Shown here piece by piece: positions 9,968-21,326 of a stretch of DNA of 64,000 nt. A model generated the notes under the pieces. The model saw only the letters and a list, made by a program, of their open reading frames with translations. It was not told the origin of the DNA and ran no database searches. This DNA is from Apium graveolens (lineage: Eukaryota > Streptophyta > Magnoliopsida > Apiales > Apiaceae): positions 29,812,438 through 29,876,437 of the forward strand of contig NC_133648.1 in NCBI RefSeq assembly GCF_009905375.1. Direction: 5' to 3'. Position 1 is the first letter of the stretch; each line of letters starts with the position of its first letter. A program made the translations under genes and the position numbers.

Positions 9968-12180
9968 TATAACGACTCGTATATTTTTTGAATTAATTAA
10001 ACATGTAATTGTGGAAGTTTTAAATAAATAAAGTATGTGTATAGTTTTGTCAGCTCAGTTTTATTTTATTATTATGTATGTGTGATTTAGGGGGTGCCCG
10101 GTTGTTCCCGTAATTAATTATGGAATTGTATTGAATTGTTTCCACTTTTAAAAGTAAATTTAATGCCAATTTATTTGTAAAAATATGTGGATTGTCTCTA
10201 AAATTATTTTTATGATTTTATAATTACAATAATTATTTCTAGGATTTTATAAAATTGAGAAATCAATATTTTATTAATTATTTATTTTTAAATGATTTTT
10301 CTGATTGCTTTTACTTGTAAAATCCGTATTTAATTCTAGAATTCTTCAAAAATTATGAAACTCATACTTATTTAAGTTCGGATTATTTTGAGAATTTTAA
10401 CAATTTTTGGGATTAATTTCACCCGCGCGTTATTTCGTTAATTGTTAAAAAGCGGGTACAAGTTGCGTTTTAGAAATTGTTTAAAAATTTCAAAATTTAT
10501 ATTTTTAGTAACTTCGGGGTATTTGCAACATTTTAAAGTTAGTTGGTTAATTTTCGGGTTTATATTACCCGCCTGTTTATTCATTATTTTTGTAAAAACC
10601 TAGATAAGAGATAAGGTTTACAGTCAAATTGGACACGTGGCAGTTGTTTTGTGCTGCTTGTGATACGTGTTAGTTTCAGATGAATAGAAACAAAATAAAA
10701 ACAATACAAATTCTCTCACACCCCTATTTCTCTCCTCTCATCTCTTTCGTCTCCTCTCACTCCCTCGTTCTTCTCTCTGCTCTGTTTTCCTCCTCCGCTT
10801 TCTCTGTTCTGCCGCCGCTGTCCAACTCCGGTTCTAGTCGGGAAACCGAAAGTGGACGTTGGACAAAAAATAACCTAGTGGTCAGTCGACGAGCTCAGTA
10901 GGGTTTGAACCGAATAACCTGAGTGTCGAAGTCGAATCCAAGGTGATCTAGTGGTTGGACGTTAAAACCTGAGCGTCAGAGTAAGCTCAGAGTCGATCAG
11001 TAATAGTTGTAAAGCCCTGCAAAGCAAGTACTTCTACACTTTTTTGAGATATAATGCAAATATTTCTAAATTCTCTCGCGGCATATTGCTAAGTATTCAA
11101 AATAGCTCTGTTTTATATTATAAGTACTTTGAATCATTCAGCGTTACACCTGAGCCACATCATTTGATCTTTGAGCCATAAGCTTTATTCTTTATGAACC
11201 ATTCCTTGTTGATTTACCATATACTAAACCACACAAATACGATACTACTCCACAAATATATACTCATCATATACCAAACACTGAAACAGAATTGTTTGAA
11301 CATACAGAAACTTTTATACTCAACCATACCTTGTGGCATCAAAGAACTAAACCTTGTAAAATCATTGTTCATCTAATACCTGATTCTCCTACAGGTTGAA
11401 AGCCATTTCTTATACATACTTTGATACACCCTTGTGATACTCATGAATTGCATCATGCCTTTATACAAATGTTTCATCACTGTTGATTATGATCCTGTTT
11501 TATTGAATTATATTGTTTATCATACTGAATTGTTTTAGAATTGGATAGTTTTCTTTACGTGGACCAGAAAGTGGTCAGACCAGATTCGTGGTCGAATTAG
11601 GCCAATGTGTGCCTTGGATCCAGTTTATAGAGCAGAGATGTGTGCCTTGCTCGGGGTTAGTGCGTGACTGATCAGCAGCCTAACCTTGGTTTTAAAATTT
11701 AAAATAAATATCCAATTCTAATGATTATCTAACAAGAACTTGATTCCTTTAAATCATCTTGCTTGATCATTGTTTAACCTCGGTTATTGTTATTATTGCT
11801 TGCTGAGCTAGTTAGCTCACTCTTGCGAATCTTTTTATGTATTTTACAGTTAAAAAGGATATGGATGATAGTGAGGTTCCTCAGTCCAAAGTGCGAGCTA
11901 GAGTTCCAGTTTGAGTTGGATCGAGCTAGCAGGAGCTTCATATGGTAGTGAAATAGTGAGATTGTAAGAATAATTTCCTTATTAGTTATAAATTAAATTA
12001 GTTAGGATTTGGTACGTTGTAATATAAGTTAAGGTTATGGCTTGTTTTCATACTTTAACATGTTGCGATCCGTGGTTATGTAAAGCAGGGTCATTGCAAA
12101 TCATATTTCTTATACAGGTTTGTATATTGAGTAAGTGTTGTGGACCCCAAACTTCTGACTCGGGTTTGGAAGGCCACACA
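9968..12180 (+). repeat. 5' LTR of gypsy A
   Basis: Starts TATAACGACTCG (both LTRs have TA where TG is usual) and ends GGCCACACA. A pyrimidine-rich block (about 10715-10830) follows an AT-rich first half and may mark the R region/leader. The small ORFs inside are not conserved as proteins. It carries an 11-bp deletion near 10404 relative to the 3' LTR. Confidence 0.92.
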
Positions 12181-12183
12181 GGT

Positions 12184-12195
12184 TGGTATTAGAGC
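12184..12195 (+). other. Primer binding site of A
   Basis: TGGTATTAGAGC, one mismatch to the usual TGGTATCAGAGC (tRNA-iMet), three bases after the LTR end. Confidence 0.88.
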
Positions 12196-14039
12196 TACAG
12201 GTTATAAGTCACTGAAATAATCTTAGATTATCGGGACTGGGTAGAGGATTATGATTAGGATTAGGAAATAGAATAATTAGACGTCGTGAGGTTAAGTGCG
12301 ACTGTGTAGTAGGTTTTCGGTACGATTCGTGTGGCGATTCAAGATTCTTAGCTCGCGATGTGATTTCCAGACAACGGTAATGGCAAATCCTGATTTCCCT
12401 GTATCATCTGATCATTTGGAGCTTTTCGTTCAAGGATCGTCATCTCCTCCCAGATTTGATTTGCACCTTGGTATTACCCTCTGTTATGACAGTTGCACCT
12501 CTTCAAGTTATACTACGCTATTTTACCACCTCTTGATACGAGACTACCTATTTAAGAACCTCCATCTGTTTATTCTTGTTTTACTGGACATTCGGCTGTG
12601 AGTGTATCTCTTCAATTTACCCTACATCCTATTCTATACCCTCAGTTTAAAACTTGTCCTATGAAGCAATAGTACCTACGAGGATGGATTCAGGAGTTAC
12701 ATTAAATGGTGAGTACTTGAGATTTAAATAAAGGTGCGAAGAAGTTTAGAAAGAAGATTCAAGTGTTCCGGAGGATAGCTGTTACCAGGTTAAAAGAAGC
12801 CATTAATTATTAGGCCACCCATGACTAGCTTGTGGAATGGATTAGATAAGTATTGAAAAGAGAGTTAGAGGAGATTATGGATCTGGAGCTTTCTAGAAGT
12901 TAGATAATGGTGTTATGACGATGTGATATATTTATAGTAACAAGGTGACGTGACATTAGCCGACTTGTTGACTATTGGATAGTCTGTTCCACTTAACGAT
13001 TGCAAAGTTGATGACAGGAGTATACCAGTATGGAAGCTTTGATGTGAAGCTACGAATAAGATGACATGCAACGACAACTGAAGTTTTCGTCGACTAAGGA
13101 AGGAAAATGGACCCAATAAAGGAGAGAAGGTAGATTGAAGTGAATGGACCTTTATGCGATCATTTCTTTAATTTGGTACCTTGTTATAGGTAGGAAGGAC
13201 AACAGCCAACTCATATAGTAAGGACAAGCAGATTTGTGATTTTCAAAATTTTTAAACAAGTTTTTGAAAAAGATTTTCCCTTACAAAATTTCTAAAAGCC
13301 TTTTTGAATAAAATGAGTTTTAAACATTGGTTATCAAGTTACTACTTGAGTTTCTTGTTTGCTAAAAGACCCGGATCACCTGGAAGGATGCTTGTTTTAG
13401 ACTTAGTATTGTTAATATAGAGACCAAAGTAACCCGCGATTATGAAGAAGTTGATTATTCCTAACAGTAAGGTGCAAATATTGTTTGATAAGACTAACAA
13501 CAGAATCAGCGTACGGAGTAACTATTCATCCAATTGCTAGGACTATCAGAGTTCAAAGAATTCATTGATTTAACAGAAGCCTGAGCATAATCGAAGAAGA
13601 TTGGGAAGATTTGCAGACTTTTTAAAAGAAGAATATTATTAACAAAAGGATCGTTATGTTGAATGATTCGTGGTTATTCTAAATTAAAAAGAGGAAACTC
13701 GAGGTTATCTGGTAGGAACGCCATTATGATCGAATTATTAAAGTATTATACATGTAGGTGCGATATTAAAGACGCAAGACTTAACAAGTAAGAATCTACC
13801 ATAATGCTTAATTCGAGAAGGCATTTTAGCGTACCTTCTAAAGTTGTTATATGACACAATTGGGATATGATCGAACAAGCTCGAAAGATGAATATAAGTG
13901 AAATATGGATGGTGACCAATGGTATCAATCTTGTCCTCAATATTACAGTGTATATTCCTTTTTAATTCCTAAAAATGTATGAACTTCTTTTCTTAATAAA
14001 TTTTTATGATGATATCAAAAAGGAGGATATTGCATTCCT
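12196..14039 (+). other. Leader/gag region of A, too decayed to read
   Basis: In a chromovirus this interval should hold gag with a CCHC knuckle. I see no knuckle and no long frame (longest 101 codons, 12296-12601, unsupported). Purine-rich codon-like texture on the plus strand fits a decayed retroelement coding region. Confidence 0.45.
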
Positions 14040-14330
14040 TTCAAATTTAATTGTTCCCCTCAAGTTTTCCTCTCTGATTGAGACAAACATTGTTATGGCG
14101 AGACGCTTTATGACGAAGAGTCGGGTGGGACGCCACCTAATCATGTGTTGTATGCCATCTGGTACGAAAGACTGGCCATCTTAAGTACCAATGTGGTTGT
14201 CTCATTCATATTCAAATCCTTACTTCTTCTTTCTTTTCAACTCTAATTTTTGTTGAATTGTGAATTCTTCTAGTTGTTTCATTGTACTGTCGTTCTTTGC
14301 AAGATTTTTTCAAACAGAAACGTATTATGA
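14040..14330 (+). repeat. Block shared with the leader of C (and core with N1)
   Basis: About 290 bp are clearly similar to the reverse complement of 57700-58000 in element C. The core GAGTCGGGTGGGACGCCACC (14118-14137) corresponds to GAGTCGGGCGGGATGCCACC (minus strand, 57843-57862) and, in N1, to GAGTCGGATGGGACGCCATC (minus strand, 20569-20588). It does not read as any gag domain I know; it may be a non-coding cis signal. Confidence 0.7.
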
Positions 14331-14739
14331 ACCAAGCGGACAAAGTTCCATCTACCTCTCACATATGGAAAGAAAACAAGGGCATATGGCGAGAATTGCA
14401 AATCACTAACCCAGTCAGAAATGCACTAATAGTCAAGGGAATCTACTCCAATAAGGAATACGTCTCCAAGAACGAGAATTTATGAATTGTCTGTGAATTA
14501 TGTTATTCAGAATACGGGTATGATGACGTGAATGATTATTATGGATACCTTATGCGTTAAAGTATTGAAAAATGAAGGAGCAACTTGATTGTTTATCTCT
14601 CAAATTTTTATTAATAAGATGAATTACCCTGTTGAATCGATAAGATTATGACTAAAGGGCTAGCAAATCAAGAACGTGTAATTGTTAAATATGTGAGTAC
14701 CCATAATGGAATTGAGATTTCTGGCAATAAGTTATGAGG

Positions 14740-15486
14740 ATTAGACATCATTAAAATATGAGAATTTGACATTATTATAGGAAATGGACTAACTATTTAA
14801 GCGTAATGCCTAGATAGATTGTCGTGGTGAAAAGATAGTTTTGAAGACGCCAAATGAGAATATGATGAGATTTAAAGGACGAAGGAAGGTAAAGAATTGT
14901 TAACGATGATTTAAGCTAAGAAGTTACGGTAATCAAGATATAAGCACTACGGTGATTATGAATAGAAGTCAGGAGCAAACAGAATTTGAAGATTTTATAG
15001 TAATTAATGACTTTCAAGATATGTATCCAGATGAGTTACCAATATTTCCTTCAGATAGAGAAATTAAGTTCGCGATTGACTTAGCACCTGAAATGAAGCC
15101 ATTGTCCAAAGCCCGCACAGAATAACACCAGTTAAAATGAAGGAGGCAGCAAGGCAAATGCAAGACATGTTAGAAAAAGGAGCGATTAGACCTAGTGTAC
15201 CTCCTAAGGTGCACCGGCAGTGATTGTTAATAAGAAAGATGGAAGTATGAGCTTATGCATCGACTAGCGAAAGTTCAACAAGTTTACTATCAAGAGCAAG
15301 TATCCGTTACCTCGAATAATAATTTGTTTAATCAGATAAAAGAAGCAGAGTATTTTTTTAAGATTGATTTAATATTTGGGTATTATCAATTGAAGATTTA
15401 ACCTATGGACATATCAAGATAATTTTCAGAACTAGGAACTGTTGTTATAAAATTCTAGTACTGTCATTTGGATTAACCAACATACC
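14740..15486 (+). pseudogene. pol: Gypsy A protease end and reverse transcriptase, N-terminal half
   Basis: About 14760-14830 resembles the protease end (EFDIIIG). From 14985 the line ...INDFQDMYPDELPIFPSDRE... is the conserved start of gypsy RT (FPDVFPDELPGLPPDRE type). It is followed by FAIDLAPEMKPLSKA, the KKDGS region near 15232, EYFFKIDLIFGYYQLKI near 15345 and the FGLTN motif at about 15470. Stops and frameshifts are frequent. The frame is cut at 15486 by N1's target duplication agtaa and resumes at 25667. Confidence 0.85.
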
Positions 15487-15491
15487 AGTAA

Positions 15492-18400
15492 TGTAACGCC
15501 CCCAAATCCGGGGTCAGAGGATTTGGTCGTCACTATAAAACTTCAATCCAAATTAACCTGTTAAATCAATAAATAAATGCCAGCGGAAGATAATTATCAT
15601 AAATGACCCCAAACTACTCCAAGATCTTTTAAGGTTATAGTTCTAGAAACAAGAAATCCAAATTCCACAAATAAATTTTTCACTTTCTTTTAAAACTCTT
15701 TTCAATAAATTCCAACTCAAAACTAAACCCACTAGTATAACTTCGAAATGAAGTATACTAGGCCCAAATAAAATATATAACTATATATAATATAATATAA
15801 ACAACTTTACACAATAAAACTTACACTAGTCTGCAAACCCTGGACCAACCACCTTCCAAAAGCTTCTTCTTTACTTCCTCGAATTATGCAGCTAAACAGC
15901 GCAAGCTAATCCTCACTGGAGGTTAAATTTAAAAACAGGCAAGTATGAGCGAAAGAAATGCTCAGCAAGATCATTATGACATATATAGGGTCGTTTTGAT
16001 ATAAAACCGACATCTGCATCAGAGCAGAACATTTAAAATCAAAATTGCTGAATCATAAAACTCTTTTTGATATTTTCAAACGAAAGGCTTCAGCAATACT
16101 TTGAATCTTAACGAGAATAAAACTCGTAAAACAGTGTTTACAAAAATATCGTAAACAATTCTAACATGAAACAATTATTATGGATTTAATCGTAAACTTT
16201 ATTCAAAACCGAACTCTTCAAATTAATATTTATTTTGCTGTCATATCAAATTAGATATCAATACGAACTTTGATGCTCACAACATTCCATACTGAAGTCA
16301 ACTTCATTCATCTATATTAATACCACCTTTGATATTTAACAACAACGTAAGTATCAGCATAAATCAAAATCTGAATCAAAACCGCACTTTACCATTATTC
16401 CAAAACAGAAACAGTTGATAAATCATTCTTTATAAGATTATCAAAAGCAATATAATAATATCGATTGGAACCAAATTATGCACTATGCTATTCCTGATGA
16501 TCAGTCATGAAACAACACCGGTATCCCGCAGCCATACCGTTAATATAGGTACTACCCGTATCCCGAAGACATACGGTACCTATAGGGCGCCAGAAAAGGC
16601 ATAACAAGCCTTGTAAGATATTACACTTCCGTATTACACTTCTGTATAATAGCTCACGCTGGACCGGTGCTTTGGCCTCTTACGCAATCAGTAACCATTC
16701 AATCTCAAAACCTTTTATTGAAAAGGAATCATAATACTCGACACCCGAAACAATTTTATTCCCTCATTCACTTGGGCAGGAATACTTGCAACAAAATCAT
16801 TTTTCTCAAAACCCAAAACATTTGTAAATCTATTCTGAACATAGAATAGCAGAAGAGTGCTTGCATAAACAGAATTATTTAATTCAGCGATATGTAAAAC
16901 ATTTATCTATCTTGGACTGAATAGGGAAAGCAATACTTGCATCAAAAGATTTAGAATAAATATCACTTGAACAATAAGTGATGATAGAGATACCTGCCTT
17001 TGGGTTTTTAGCAGTTAGCACACTCGCAATAACGCATCTATTCTGACATTCTGTCTCAAAGCATCACCGGCTTTATTCTACTAATCCTTTGGCTTGCTGC
17101 TCATGCAGTGCTACAACCCACTATTCCATACTATTCAACTCTAGCCTTTATCCATTTCATCTGGTCCTGATCGTCTTGAAAGACTCGCATCTATAATTAG
17201 AAAATAACACTTTAATCGTCTAATCGATAATCACTCGACGAATTGCACGTTAAAATCCTATCGTCTACCCATACGATAGCCCGCACATAAAGAAGACAGT
17301 TAAATACAAGACTTAGGACCCACTTACACACATAATTCACATAACATATAAACTCATAATCCACGTATCACATAATTCATATCACATATGACTCGGTTTG
17401 TCAAAAGGGTCGACTCGGTGTGTTTAAAACTCAAATCGGGTTAAAAATATAATTTATACTTAGAATGACTCACAAATCAAATGACCTTGTAATACAAAAG
17501 AAATTAAGTCTCGAAAGTATTTTTATTGAAAGCGGAATATTATTCTGAGTCTAGATGCCCTCGTTTCGTATTAAACGGATGAACAGTTGATTTATTATGA
17601 ATTTTTTTTAAATATTTTTCGGAATTAAAACGGTTTCCGAATCATTTACTAATTAAATAATAGGGCTCGAACACCCGAAAATAATTTTATAAAAATTATC
17701 GAGCCTGGAAAATAATTTAAAATAATATTTTAAAGCTCGAAACTATTTTTTCGGAATTTTTAAATCAAAAATAAATAATTAAATCTAATTAAATAATCAA
17801 TTAAAATTAATTAATAACTAATTAAATTAATTAATCAATTAATATTTAAATTAATTGACTAATTAAATAATTAATTATCAACTAAAATTAATTAACTAAA
17901 TAATTTGGATTTATTTTTAAATTAAAAATAAATTTTCAGAATTAAAAATAATGATTTTTAAAATAAAATGAATTTTCAGAATAAAAGAAACTGAATTTTG
18001 ATTTATTTTAAAACAAAAATCTGTATAACAGATTATGAATTGGGGTTTAGGGTTTTGATGGATTGAAACCGGTCAGGCCAAAATAGAAACGGGTTGAATG
18101 GGTCAAGAAACGGGTCGCCAAGAATCCCAGGAACTCGCCGGGAAATCTGCAGAATCCGGCGATAATCCGAGATTCCGGCAAGCCCCGATCTTGCCCCAAA
18201 CAAACTTGTTTCACTTCGTTTTCAACAGCTTTTCGGTCTAACTAACACCAAAAACTCAGACTGCACCATCAGGAAGCAAAACGATCTAAGGATCGCTGAT
18301 TTCCGGCCACGAACACCATGGACGCTGGCGAACCGAGCTCCAAGTCCGGCCAAGTTCGATTTCCTTCATTCCTATATCAAACTCGATGATTTATAGCTCA

Positions 18401-19935
18401 ATTTAAACCCCTGAACATCTACAATCTATCCATATCATCAAACACAATCACCAATTCAAGAATAATTCTAAAAATCGATTCGAAAATTATATAAAAACCA
18501 AAACTCGGATTAATCATTTCGGGAATCCAACAATCGAAATAAACGTGTAAATCGATTCTAGAGATCAAATTAAAGCTATATATAACATCAAAACCAATCA
18601 AGAACTACCCAAAATCCAAAAACGAATTCTAAGTTCATGAACAAGAACAAAAAAAAATCGATGTTTACCAATACTCAATCTCAGATGTTGAAACTGGTAT
18701 CAATTTGTAGAGGTTGAAACAAGGATTGATTTGATAGGTAGAACGTCTGATTTGGTTCCATAAATCGATCAAAATCATGAATCAAAGGTTGGACAAGAAA
18801 TTTCACCCCCAAAAATCTTTCTATTTTTCTGAATTTTGATAAATAAAATGAATAAAATAAAAATTCTACAACTATTTATACTTACAGAAAATTATATCCC
18901 CAAAAATTAATTAAGGGTGTTTTTATCCCCTTATTAAAATAATTAGGTCCCAAAAATACTAATTACGGGGGAATAATTTTTAAAAGCGATAAAATATAAA
19001 ATTTGTATCGAAATTTGCGAATAATGCAAAAATGCAGAAATGTTGGGTATTTGAAATACGTATAATTTTATAAAATTAAAAACACGGATTTTGTGGGGTT
19101 TGACGTCTCGGTGGGGTCCCGGTCCGTTTATTTTTTGAAAAACAGAAACGATTCCTAAGTTAACAAAGAATTCCAAAAACACGTAAAATACAATCGAATG
19201 CACATACATCGAGATAAAACGAGTACCTCGATAAAGACACCAATAAACACGCTCCCAAATTACGGATTGATTCATATAAATACAATTTAAACACGTAACA
19301 AGTATCCTATTGGATCATATCGGATCCGAAAATACATTACTTAGCCGCTAAGTAACTATAGAAACGATACAATTTAATACCAGAATTGGATAATTCTCAA
19401 AACCGAGTTTTTGTAAAACACCATATACGAAAATAATGTGAAAATATCTCGTCTCTCGAGAATACGGCTTTTGTTGATTTATCGAAATGGTTATTGTATC
19501 GAAAATATTGCGTCGGGCTGCGCACAGGTCAAACCATAATCCGGATCGAAAAAGTTAAAACACGGAAAATGCCCGGAATTACCAGATTAGGTTAGGAAGG
19601 AGTTTTCGGAAGAGTTTCGGGTTGTAAAAACGCAAAAATGGTTGAAGTCGGACGATTCCCGGCTTTATAAAATAGTTTTTGTAATTATTCAGAAAATAAT
19701 TAATAATTCATAAATCAATATAAAATCATCTAACAGTCCAAAAATTACCAGAAAAATATCACAATTATCTATATTTTATTCTGTACATATAAAAATTCTA
19801 ATATTCAAATAATGTCACACATAAACACCCAAACATCAATTCCAATTATCATATAATTTACTAAAATTCACATAAAATCACATAAATAATTCCAAATAAT
19901 TATAACAATAATATTTGAAAATATGGGATATTACA
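15492..19935 (-). repeat. N1 LTR, 3' in element sense
   Basis: Begins TGTAACGCCCCC and ends GGATATTACA on the plus strand. It contains about 105 bp (around 17692-17800) missing from the other LTR, and an AT-rich stretch of repeated taattaa (17760-17940). A block at about 19330-19655 is shared with C's LTRs. Confidence 0.92.
19337..19355. repeat. Perfect 19-bp palindrome (9-1-9) in N1 LTR
   Basis: TTACTTAGC-C-GCTAAGTAA. The identical palindrome is at 25062-25080 (other N1 LTR) and at 38437-38455 and 62663-62681 (both C LTRs), while flanking bases differ between the families. Confidence 0.93.
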
Positions 19936-20568
19936 ATCTACCCCCATTATAAGGATTCCGTCCTCGGAATCAGCAGAAGAGAACACTAGGGTCCTTCTGA
20001 CCAACTTTCCAATACTGCCTACTTAACTTTTTCTCAAAATTCCAAATAACACCGCAATTCCGTATACCACACAATTATCACGAGAGCTTCACTCCGCACC
20101 ATTGTTCCTTCCACATGTCATTTGACCAATTTCTCAATATAATCACTTTTACTGATCGAGAGAAAGAAGAAAGATAGAGAGAAAGAAAAAGAAAGAGAGA
20201 GAGATAAATAGAGAGAGAAGTAAATAAACAGACTGGCTTCGTTATACGCCACTGATATTATAACCGCATCGCAGTCCACTGTTGGTCTTGGTAATCCCAT
20301 CACATAACCCTGCTTTGACTCGACCAGGATAACTCAACTCAACTTGATTGGCAAACCTTCGAATATTTGAGTTAATAAAATTATGGAATTTCAAAAAGAA
20401 AAGAATTTGATATCATAACGCGACCAAAATCTGAATTTTTGCGAAAGTATTGTTGAAATGAAAGAATAACTGGGAGATCAATATGATCAAACGAACTTGG
20501 TATTGCGTGTCCAAATTAAGACACTACTAAAGGTTGTTAACCTTCATGTATTCACAATACACACAAGT

Positions 20569-20588
20569 GATGGCGTCCCATCCGACTC
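20569..20588 (-). promoter_or_regulatory. Shared leader block core in N1
   Basis: Minus-strand sequence matches 17 of 20 positions of the C and A cores or better. It lies about 720 bp from N1's primer site, and in about 1.6-1.9 kb range in C and A. Regulatory role is inference. Confidence 0.5.
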
Positions 20589-21311
20589 CTATCACACAGA
20601 CAGGTATACCTTGTGTCCCCTATAGTTAGGGTTGTTCATCTCAGTCAGAATTAAAGAATATAAATAGGAATTCAAAATCAAATGAATAAAACTGAAAATA
20701 TTTCAAAGATGATATTTCTGAAGGAAATGAAATCCAGAGAACAAAAATTCTGACACCAAATGAGCAAGTGGTGTCACATTACCAAGAAACTATCCACCAA
20801 ATAAGAAAAGTAGAAGTTAAATTATCATAACTTAACAGAGCTATCAAAACCTGAAAAATAGGCTTCATGACAACCTCTGGCACATTTAAAACACAGTTAT
20901 GATTGAAAATGAGTGTTAGGGAATATATCCTCTAACAATTACTTCTTTTTGAGAGATGTCAAAAGGAATTATAGAAAGAGAAGGTATTGCCAAAGTCTTA
21001 ATGCTTATCTTCTATTTGAATTCTTTAGTTGACTCGTCATCCGATTCTCGACACTTCTTCATATTTCAGGGATATCGATAATCTTCATCGTCGTCAAATC
21101 ATAGTAGCCTCGGAAGATTCCACCACAGAAGTTTGCAGCTTCCCGGAGTTCCATCCAGCTCAGCACAACCATCTCAAACGAATGCGCATATCTTAACTTA
21201 TTCGTTGGTACTATATCCAATAGTCCAACAGGAACTCGATATGAGCTCAAACGTCCTCACATAGCTATACACACTCCTACACACTCTCGTTTCTAGTTTA
21301 CTATAACCTCA

Positions 21312-21323
21312 GCTCTGATACCA
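21312..21323 (-). other. Primer binding site of N1
   Basis: Plus strand gctctgatacca, i.e. TGGTATCAGAGC on the minus strand, three bases from the LTR. Confidence 0.9.
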
Positions 21324-21326
21324 ACC

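Larger units (their letters stand above)
7963..10646. repeat. Duplicated segment S, copy 2
   Basis: Direct repeat of 983-3678 at roughly 98-99% identity by eye, with an 11-bp deletion near 10404. Unlike copy 1, it continues without a break into the rest of gypsy A's 5' LTR, so this is the original position of the right part of S. On the left it joins E's 3' end with only cacc shared around the break. Confidence 0.9.
19936..21326 (-). other. N1 internal region, non-coding
   Basis: Only 1391 bp. In element sense it starts with the primer site, then a 63-codon ORF (21059-21250) with no family resemblance, then the shared block core GAGTCGGATGGGACGCCATC (20569-20588, minus), a GA-rich run (20158-20222) and the polypurine tract beside the LTR (ccttataatgggggtagat in sense). 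Nothing resembles gag or pol. Confidence 0.85.

Noticed and set aside
10680..10901. Ser-rich ORF (also at 29096) with a signal-peptide-like start
   Set aside because: It lies in the pyrimidine-rich part of both A LTRs; hydrophobic and Ser codons follow from CT-rich DNA.
21059..21250. 63-codon ORF in N1's interior
   Set aside because: No resemblance to gag or any family I know; length is expected by chance in 1.4 kb.
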